Shown: in pieces, positions 56,093 through 64,000 of the stretch
Layout of the letters: each line of letters starts with the position of its first letter
How positions within the stretch are numbered: the first letter of the stretch is position 1
Origin: Elysia crispata
Lineage: Eukaryota > Mollusca > Gastropoda > Plakobranchidae
Direction: 5' to 3'
Length of the DNA stretch: 64,000 nucleotides
NCBI GenBank assembly: GCA_033675545.1
Contig: JAWDGP010006241.1
Span: 62,001-126,000, forward strand
Made by a program: the position numbers and the translations under genes
The notes under the pieces: model-generated
Told to the model about the DNA's origin: nothing
Seen by the model: only the letters and a program-made list of their open reading frames with translations
The model's database searches: none

Positions 56093-56330
56093 ATTGTTGT
56101 GACGAAGTATTAATTTGACTTATCAGCCTGTGGGTGCTGATACTGTGTTGATAGTTTCTCAGATTAATTGAAGTGTACTAGTTCAATATCGGCTAGCTTG
56201 TGATTTCTTTAACTCGAGTTGGATTGAAAAACCCGTGGCCGTACAATTGTTAACGTGATTAACCTAGACTGGAGCATAACATTAGTATATTAACCGGCTA
56301 GGAATAATTCCACACGTCACACTTGGCGAC
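56093..56330 (+). repeat. Putative 5' LTR of a Gypsy-type element
   Basis: The segment starts TGTTGTGACGAAG and ends ...CGTCACA. It is followed at once by TTGGCGACCCCGACGAG (about 56323-56341), which resembles a primer-binding site complementary to a tRNA-Trp 3' end. No second copy was found in the window, so the borders are inferred. Confidence 0.45.
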
Positions 56331-56432
56331 CCCGACGAGATAGATCTAGCTAAGATTATTAGACTGGGATCTACAAGAGTGTTATAACTGATTATTCGGT
56401 TCATCTGTGAAACTAATCTATTTGATGTCGCA

Positions 56433-56529
56433 GTTACAATAGATAATAATAGATCAAGTTATCGACTAAGCCTAGAGCTGTGAACTGTTGCTGTAGTCGA
56501 TAACTTGATCTATTATTATCTACTGTAAC
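56433..56529. repeat. 36-bp inverted repeat (hairpin) in the Gypsy leader
   Basis: The left arm 56433-56468 (GTTACAATAGATAATAATAG...) and the right arm 56494-56529 are complementary with one mismatch, enclosing a 25-nt loop. It lies between the putative primer-binding site and gag. Confidence 0.93.
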
Positions 56530-56600
56530 TTCTGTTATATGTGAGAAGTTAATTTATAGATCTAGAGTGTAGAGCTTGGAAATACACTAGATCTCAAGAG

Positions 56601-57990
56601 GATGGAGGAATTCATGAAAGTCGGTAGAGATCTCGGACTAGGAGACCAACTGCTACAATTTATGGAGAAGAGGCTAGCAGAAGCTTTCGAACGTGAGGAA
56701 AGAAACAAAGATAGAGAACTTAAAGAGACTTGAACTAGAAGCAGAACAAGAGCGTTTAAAAGCTCTAGAAGCGGATAAGAGACGAGCCGATGAGCTAGAG
56801 ATGAAGGGGTAGAGTTAAGCGCAGCTGGAACAAAAGATCTAGGATCTAGTGCAGACGCGGCAGCTAGAGGTCCTAAATAACCACCCTTTAACGAAAACTC
56901 GGATAAGATGGATGCTTATCTCGAGAGATTTGGAAGATTCGCTAAGAACAACAACTGGCAAGAAGCAGCATGGGCCACAAGACAGAGTGAATTGCTCAAG
57001 GGAAAATCTTTAGAATTTCACTCTAGACTGCCCAAAGAGGAGGCAGATGACTACAAGGAGCTGAAATTGGCCCTACTTCGGCATTATGATTACACGGAAA
57101 ATGGTTACAGGAGGAAATTTCGCAATTGCAAACCAGTTATTTATTGAAAGGATAAAATCGTATTTGGAGAAATAGCTCGGGACGGCTGGTCTTAATAAGG
57201 AGTATGCAGATATACGAGATCTGATACTAAAAGAACAAACGCTGAATTGCTGCCAACCTTAGAGAACAAAAGGGCCAGTCTTCAGGCCTTAGCGGATGCC
57301 GCGAAGAGAAATCTGGAGGCTCACAACATGAAGTTCGCCACCAAGACACAGACAATTCTCACAGACGAGTGACAAGATGAAAACACTAACGGCAGGGGTG
57401 GAGCCCAAGGTCATATTACCTGCTTCAAATGCGGATCTCTGGGTCACAAGGCAGCGCGTCGTCCTAAGCAGTTGTTAAAAGATGGTTATCCAAGGAGGCA
57501 AGATTATCAAAGCAGAGGGAGTAATCCTTCACATCGCCACAAGGCTGGTTGTTGACTCACGCGAGAGGAAGACGGCAAGTTCAGAAGAGATGGACAGACA
57601 CCAGTGGGTGATAGGACTTTCCTACCGATAACGAGTGTTGCGTTACAGGAGGAAGAAATTACAAACATGCCCGTGACCGATGGCTATGTGGAAAACTAGT
57701 GTGTGAAGGTGTTGAGAGACACTGGTGCAGCAGCGCTATCGTAAAAGAGGATCTTGTCACCGAAGAAAAAAAAAATTGGAAGAATATACTACCCTTATCT
57801 TAGCTGACGGCACAGTAAAGATCTTCCAGCGGGCCATGGTGGACGTGAGTACACCATACTTTTCAGGGCGATTGAAGGCCTTGTGCATGAGGACGCCGGT
57901 CTATGACCTCGTTATAGGTATCATAACGGGAGCACGGAATGCTCATGATCCTGATCTACTCTGGAAACGTGGAGCATGTGGTGAAACAAG
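56601..57990 (+). pseudogene. Gypsy-type gag and protease, degraded
   Basis: The ATG at 56601 starts MEEFMKVGRDLGLGDQLL, followed by a charged coiled coil. A SCAN-like gag block is clear (MDAYLERFGRFAKNNNWQEA, LKLALLRHYDYTENGYRRKF, 56908-57147). A zinc knuckle (CFKCGSLGHKAAR) lies near 57420. The protease active site appears as VLRDTGAAA near 57715 and the family's YDLVIGIITGARN block near 57900. Stops and frameshifts occur near 56730, 56820, 57150, 57370 and 57735. No reverse transcriptase follows; a different gene begins at 58.3 kb. Confidence 0.72.
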
Positions 57991-58311
57991 AAAACAAGCT
58001 GCAACAGAAGGTTGCACAACTCAAGGCCTCTCAAGGTCGCAGAAAAAGTAGATATGGATATCAAAGACCGTGAGAAATTAGTTGACATGCAAGCATGTGA
58101 TATCACTTTTGATCGCTTCAGAAATCAAGAGGATCCTTTGGAGATCAAAGGAAAAGAGCGTAATAACACAGAAATCAAATCAAGGGAATTTCAGCAAGGA
58201 GAGAGAGGAGGGAAAATGGGAGAATAACATCAACATCATGATTATCATCACCATCCTCTCTAAAGGCACTTGAATTTTTATCAAAGTTAAATTGCTGCAT
58301 TTTATTTCTTA

Positions 58312-60338
58312 ATGATGTTCAAAGTAAAGATGGCGGTATTGGCCTTATGCATTTCTTATTGCAAGAAACAAAACGTGTGCCGTTCTTCCTCCGACTCTGA
58401 TGAAGGCATGCCTCCTGCGGTACTTCTGCACAGACAGTTTCAGTTCAAGACGGGTCGAAAGACAGTGGATCAAGGGGCATCAACAAGCAGAGAAGCTCAC
58501 ACTAGCGATCTGCTTATCATACAAGATTTACTTGAAGACATGGTTAACCGTGTTACTGGAATAGTTGATGGCAACAATGAAGGAATGGATGTTGGTAATC
58601 CTCAGCTCCCTCGAGAAGATGAAACTACAGTGATAAAGAAAAGGGCCCCAAAGCGAGCAAACAAAGCAAAGAAAAGAAAAAGTTTACTTAACTTATGTGA
58701 GGAAAAACAGGGAAGGCAGTAGTAGCAAAGGCTCTGGGTATTGGCTGCAGCAAAGATACTTGTAAGAGACGGTGGAAGCTCAAAATGAGCGAGGAGCAAA
58801 GGATGGTAATCCTAAGAGCTTATTGGGGGCTTGGAGAACCGAGAATGCGTTGGGACGATATTGCCAAAACAGTTAAGGTAGTTGCACCTAAGTTCCGGCA
58901 CACGGGCACCAAAAGGACAGAAGAGAGCTCAAGAATATACACAATCAACATCGGTGACCAAGAAGTTACAGTGTGTAAAAAGTTCTACACGTTGAGTATA
59001 GCTGAGACAATCGTCATTACCGCTCTCAGTAAAAAAAGCTGAAGGCGGAGTTGTGCACGCCGATGAGAGAGGCTCACATTCAAATCGTCCGCAGGATATG
59101 GGTGCCGAGAAAGACCAAATACGCAACTACATTGAATCATTTCCCGTGATCGATTCACATTACTATAGGAAATCCACGTCTCGCCAGTACCTACCGCCAA
59201 CTCTAAGCATTGAACGCATGCATCGCCTTTATGAAAAAAAAAAGCGTAAAAAAGAAGGTGCGTCCAGGCCACCAAATTGACCAGCTACAAAAATGTGTTT
59301 TTTCCGACCCATGAAAGACGTGTGCTCGTCCTGTTCGGCTTTTGATAAAAACGATCACAAAACAGAAGACATGAAGTTGAAACAAGAAAACGATAGGAAA
59401 GAAATAAATGCCATTCGTACATACAGAGGTGGTATTAAAAAACACATTGACACAGACAAGACAATAGCAGCAGCTGCATTTGATTTGGAGGAGGTATTGC
59501 CTCTACAGAAAACAAACGAGGGAGATATTTACTATTCAAGACAATTAAACAACTACAATTTGTCTTTGTGCGGGTATCATGACAAGACTGGTCACAACTA
59601 TTTATGGAATGGGACTACAGCTAAACGTCCGACGAAATAGCGTCCTGTGTCAAGACGTACCTCGATGATATCAACAAAAAAGGAACTGCAACTCCTATCA
59701 GATTCATGCGGCGGCCAAAACAGAAACAGACCATTCATGTGTATGTTGTGGTGGGCTGCTCAAACATTTAATTTTGACGAAATTTGTCATGGCTTTTTTG
59801 TCAGGGGTCACTCAGAAAATGAGAGTGATTCTATACACGCCAGAATCGAGGACGCAAGCAAACATGTAAAGGTTTACACGACATAGCAGTGGGCCACTAT
59901 AATTGGAGGAGCAAAGGGAAACAAACCTTATTATGTCGTGAAAGAGATGGTGCAAGAGGAGTTTGGTGACTTCAAATACATGAGCAAGCAAACTCCAAAC
60001 TTGGTAAAAGCAGTCGATCGCCAGAGCATAAGGTTTATGGATATTCGCATGTACGCGGTACGCAAGGGTGATCCTTTGGTCACAATATACTACAATTTAA
60101 ATGACCCATCAGTCCAAATGAATCTTTTTCAATCCGGCACAGAGACATTTGAAATGGATCTGCAGATGAACCCAATGCTGGCCTATTCTAGATTGACGCA
60201 AATAAGTACAAAGACCTAAAAAAGATGTGTGACAATGGAATCATACCCAAAGCGTATCATGCAGTTTACAAGGATTTGACGTTGTGTCAAGAAACCACTG
60301 CTGATGACGATTCAGGGTCTGAATACGAAGATGAATAA
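58312..60338 (+). pseudogene. Uncharacterised transposon-like gene, broken
   Basis: Mostly one frame, with a stretch in another frame (58785-59042) and stops at about 59278, 59638 and 59884. Order of blocks: acidic/basic N-terminus; EVTVCKKFYTLSIAE; SFPVIDSHYYRKSTSRQYL; a Cys pair in KDVCSSCSAFDKND; YYSRQLNNYNLSL; LLSDSCGGQNRNRP; FFVRGHSENESDSIHARIED; then KGNKPYYVVKEMVQEEF. A frame change near 60190 leads to an acidic tail and stop at 60336-60338, followed by an AATAAA signal. The conserved Asp and Glu in the DSCGGQN and GHSENESD blocks suggest an RNase-H-fold nuclease or transposase, which is inference. Confidence 0.55.
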
Positions 60339-62397
60339 ATATTAAGTTGCTGAGAGTGAGAGCCTTGGGAGCCTTTTCATACATTACTTTATTATTGTCA
60401 CCAACTATTCCAAATTATCATATCAAGCTATAGAAATTCAGAATTCTAGATCTGGTTTGGCAGAAAACCAAAAAATAAAACATTCTAAAAGAATGTATGG
60501 ACTTTCCTTTCTTGCGCAGTATTTGTGGAATGAATTCAAACAATAAAACCATCAGATATTTTAACTCAAATCTTGAGTCATTTATTTAGCTCTAACAATA
60601 ATTTGTGGTAAGTTGTTTTTTGTTAGCTACAACTTCGTCATTACTGTGAAGTCTTCGTCAAACGATAGCATTGTATGTCAACTTACGATCTTTTTACAGG
60701 CTGTCATTTTGGTGTTATGTCAACTTAAGACTGTTTAACTTGTCGAAATTTAGAGAGATACAGTATTAAATCGTGTGTTGATTATATAACAGGAGATACT
60801 AGAAAATGCATTTGTGAAATCCTCATTAAAAATTATAATATACTGTGTTAAAAAATATTTGCCATCGCCAGATACACAAGAACAAAATATTTTTTTCATC
60901 CTCCTAAAAACTATGCATTTTGACATAATACACTGTCGTTTGACGGGGACGATTTGGCAGTGTCAGAGGTGCCTACCCGAACCTATTTTTTTTTTCAGGG
61001 AAACCACCCACCAAAATCAGGGACAAAGCGCGAAAAAAGCCAATTTAAAAAAAACGACATCAGTTTTTGTTAATTCCACTTAAAGCACTGATAAAAATAA
61101 AAATCAAACATACAGTTGTTAGAAACAAATAAGCTAGGACTAAAGTATAAAAGGAATAATAATACCAGGGATTAGAACTGGACAAACAATTTTTTACTGA
61201 AATTTTTAAAATTGGTCACTGCTAGCGGCTTTTCTAGTTCCCTCCCCCCCCCCCTCTCTACCCTAAATTTAAACAAAATTGTATTGTCCAAAGAGTCATG
61301 ATAGTGGATTATATTTTTTTCCTGATTTAGCTCATTTTTTTGTTTTGTTTTGTGCTCAGACTAAGAGGTTGAATAATCTGTTGTAGCTCATCTACAGCTG
61401 TGTCCCTCAAATTTCAGTTGTTACTGCTTTCTGTAAAAGTATTTTATTGGCTCAACTAAAGCGCCATAAAAGCTTACTTATCAGAGTAAACATAAAGGCC
61501 TATATTCTGGCTTACACAGTTACATATTGAGCGCTGCTCTCCTTATCTTTAACTTTTCTTTTAAAAAGACACTTGATCTGAATATGATAAATATCGATTA
61601 GGTCTAGAACGTCTCGCTAAGACCCGCCTGTTGTGTAAAAAAGAAAATAACAATCATTTAGATCTAGACTTATAACTATTTACCTTGGAATGAAAATCAC
61701 CTCCTTTTTTTAGCATAAAAATAATAAAAAATGAAAATCATCTAGATCTATTACAATACTAGTCTCATGTCATGCCCGGTTTTGATTATCTATCTAGATC
61801 CAGATCTATACCTAGATTTACACAAGATCTAGCTCTACCGGTATTTAGGATTTATCTTAATACTCGACAAGACTTAGAATGTATCTTGACAAAAAGAAAC
61901 TGCCTAGTCGCATTAGCTATTGTCAGATGAAGAAATCAGAATTATTCTTTGTTGGACACAACGGCGAGGTCTGGGTAAGAAGATGGAGAGAACGATGTTT
62001 TTCGGACGAAAGTACGAATAAAACAACTCGATGGGACCGATACCTTGGATCAGGATGGTTTCAACTTTAATACAAATCTTGATATTGGAATTGAAAATAT
62101 AAATAGTAAACAAAAGTACAAGATATCATTATAATATATAACGCCCAGTTTTATACCTTCGCACAGGTTGATATTTGGATTGGAATAATATTTTCACTAC
62201 TTGTTTTTTCGTAGGATTGTTGGTCACGCTAATCCCTAAACAAAAACGAAAATAACCGATTATTCAATTGTTTATGATAGGTCAGTCTAAATGCTGAAAC
62301 ATAACGAAAAAATCCGGGATTTTGCGGGTAATTCCGGATTTCCGGGATACGGCAACAATTCTGGGAGGTTCGCGGATTTTCCGCGACAGTAGGCACA
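60339..62397. other. Non-coding host DNA
   Basis: AT-rich with poly-C near 61245 and several TAGATCTAG motifs at 61620-61830. No gene supported. The short CGGGATTT-rich patch at 62300-62380 may be a separate small repeat. Confidence 0.5.
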
Positions 62398-63235
62398 TCT
62401 GTATTGTGAACAGTGGGTCTACTTTAAAGCGAGGAATGAATCGTGCCATTGGAGACATTGGAGACATTAATGTTTTTTTCTACTGGGACGACATTCTCGT
62501 CCACACGCAAAATTGGAGTGATCACATGAAAACCCTGCGGAGCCTTTTCCAACGACTTCGACAAGCGAAATTCACTATCCGGCCCAGCAAATACATCATA
62601 GGGACAAATAATGTCGACTTCATTGGCCATCGACTGAGTGGAAGTGTGAAAGGACTTCATGAGGACAATGTGAGGAAGATGAATGAAGCTTCCCGTCATA
62701 CCACAAAGAAGCAGGTCCGCTCCTTCACGGGATTTGCGAACTACTAACGGGAATATGTGCCCAGCTTTGCAGCGGTGACGGCTCCTCTGACTGACCTGTT
62801 GAAGAAAGGACAGCCAAACACAGTGAAATGGGAAGAGCCTCAGCTGCGTGCGTTCCAGACAATGCGGGCTGAACAGGACTTTCATATTTCGGACAGATGC
62901 GTCCAATGTTGGTATCAGTGCTGTTTTGATGCAAGAACATGATGGAAAGCCCTACCTAGTGAATTACGGGAGCAAGAAGTTGACGGCGGCTGAAAGGAAC
63001 TATTCGACTATTGAGAAGGAGTGACTGGCCATCGTCTGGGGAGTTTAAGTTCGAGCTCTACCTGCAAGGCGTTCCGTTCGTGCAGACCATCATCCTTTAA
63101 ATTACTTAAACCCTGCTAAGTTTGTTTATACATGTGTGATGAGATGGGCGGTGTATTTGCAGAACTTTATTATGAGATTGGAATATATCAAGGGTTCTCA
63201 GAACGTTGGAGCTGATTAAATGAGTCCAGTTGTAT
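62398..63235 (+). pseudogene. Gypsy reverse transcriptase/RNase H fragment
   Basis: The fragment starts inside the palm domain (NSGSTLKRGMNRAIGD) and has the active-site block FYWDDILVHT with Trp where most relatives have Leu or Val. RPSKYIIGTNNVDFIGH, KKQVRSFTGFANY and APLTDLLKKG follow, and then in other frames the RNase H end with PLNYLNPAKF and MRWAVYLQNF and LEYIKGSQNVGAD. At least three frameshifts and several stops. The 5' part and the integrase are missing. Confidence 0.78.
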
Positions 63236-63344
63236 AAATTTTCGTTAAATATCACTGAATTAAACTGCTCATAGATGTTGTTTATTATGGTGACAAATTG
63301 CTTTGAAGAAATTACCTGTAATTTCATTCTTCAAAAGGGGAGTA

Positions 63345-63480
63345 ATGTTACGCACGCACTTTAATATTACCTAAGTCATTTGTCTGTTAGAAACTTTCTC
63401 TATTGCATTCCCTGTAATAGTCTGGAAAAGACTGCACTCGTTTACTAGAGCTTGGAGATGCCAATGCGTCTACACGGCTG
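63345..63480 (+). repeat. Possible LTR remnant after a polypurine tract
   Basis: AAAAGGGGAG (63335-63345) followed by TGTTACGCACGC resembles a polypurine tract and LTR start. Only about 135 bp separate it from gag-like sequence, too short for a normal LTR plus leader, so a deletion is likely. Confidence 0.35.
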
Positions 63481-64000
63481 ATTTGTCTACATACCTGCGG
63501 GAAAGGAGACTACCTGACCTTGAAGAAGTGGCGAGATCAGCTGAGCTATTCCTCACGGCCCGCAAAATACAGCTGAGCGACCGAGCAAGGCAAGGTGCCA
63601 ATAATGGGCGAAACAAGACTCCCATTTTCAAGAAGGAAAAACTCGTATGTTACATTTGTAGAAAGCCTGGTCACACTACCCAGAATTGTAGGATTAAAGC
63701 GACTCAAGGTAGAGGATGTTATCATTGTGGAGAGTTGAGGATGAATAACATCAGGTTACGTCATCCAAGAGAGCAGGATCGACAGCCATGTGGGTTATGG
63801 AAACCCAAGGATCAGCATCAGGAGAGGACGCGGGAAAAGAGGACACCAGATATGGCGTCAGAACCGAAGTCCAAGACGGGTTGCTGCAGTTGGCGAGTGG
63901 GAAGAGAGTTCCAGCCATGATAGACTGTGGAGCCTGTGGTGGTAAGGGGTCAGCCAGGGAGCTTAACTTACCGATCGTCAAGGGCCTTGTTGGAGACAAG
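63475..64000 (+). pseudogene. Gypsy gag C-terminus with zinc knuckles, partial
   Basis: The frame reads STYLRERRLPDLEEVARSAE and LFLTARKIQL, then a CCHC knuckle (CYICRKPGHTTQNC) and the start of a second one (CYHCGE) that is broken by a frame change near 63740. Another frame near 63880 reads LLQLASGKRVPAMIDCGAC, a segment that precedes the protease in related elements. Cut by the window end. This gag differs from the one at 56.6 kb. Confidence 0.65.

Noticed and set aside
62300..62400. CGGGATTT-rich patch as a terminal repeat matching the pogo-like ends at 10.2-11.0 kb
   Set aside because: The similarity is limited to short CGGGA words and no TA-flanked terminus is present.

Overview
The window looks like nuclear DNA of an invertebrate animal. 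Long microsatellites, intron-sized gaps, degenerate transposons and spliced exons of a mitochondrial ribosomal protein gene (MRPL10) all point that way. A mollusc is my guess, but nothing in the window proves it. The most informative content is two unrelated endogenous Polinton/adintovirus-like DNA elements lying about 9 kb apart.

Element 1 (from before base 1 to about 7.5 kb) is visibly GC-rich, cut by the left window edge and inactivated. On the + strand it carries the tail of an FtsK/HerA-type packaging ATPase, three small membrane or coiled-coil proteins and a retrovirus-type DDE integrase. On the - strand it carries a family-B DNA polymerase whose frame runs on into a superfamily-1 helicase and an HNH nuclease domain, and a small Cys-pair protein. 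It is broken by stop codons, frameshifts and a very recent 168-bp tandem duplication. A 49-bp tandem repeat at 7332-7478 probably marks its right terminal region.

From 7.5 to 16.7 kb there is AT-rich host DNA. It has two very long inverted triplet-repeat blocks (TAC-type at 8.36-9.5 kb, GTA-type at 12.7-13.5 kb), a probable pogo-like non-autonomous element (10219-10992) and a degenerate piggyBac transposase with recognisable inverted repeats (13.6-16.6 kb).

Element 2 (16758-31023) is a complete, AT-rich Polinton. It has terminal inverted repeats of about 197 bp that start AGTAGT and a perfect 6-bp target duplication AATATG. Genes in order: packaging ATPase, three tandem capsid/fibre-like paralogues, four small virion-like proteins, an unknown - strand gene, an adenovirus-type protease divergent from a parvovirus-type phospholipase A2, integrase, an unknown protein, the major capsid protein, and on the - strand a protein-primed DNA polymerase and a small zinc protein. 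Only the capsid gene and one small gene carry a frameshift, both at short homopolymers, so the insertion is young.

From 31 to 64 kb the DNA is mostly non-coding. It contains three coding exons of MRPL10 on the - strand (41921-54167, with introns of about 3.7 and 8.0 kb), a few orphan exon-like stretches, a MULE transposase relic with SWIM, AT-hook and PHD modules (36.1-38.2 kb), an uncharacterised repetitive gene family inside the large MRPL10 intron (46.1-47.3 kb), a LINE fragment (55.2-55.8 kb), a Gypsy-type leader/gag/protease relic with a 36-bp hairpin (56.1-58.0 kb), a second uncharacterised transposon-like gene (58.3-60.3 kb) and pieces of another Gypsy element (62.4-64.0 kb). I saw no rRNA or tRNA gene and no CRISPR array.
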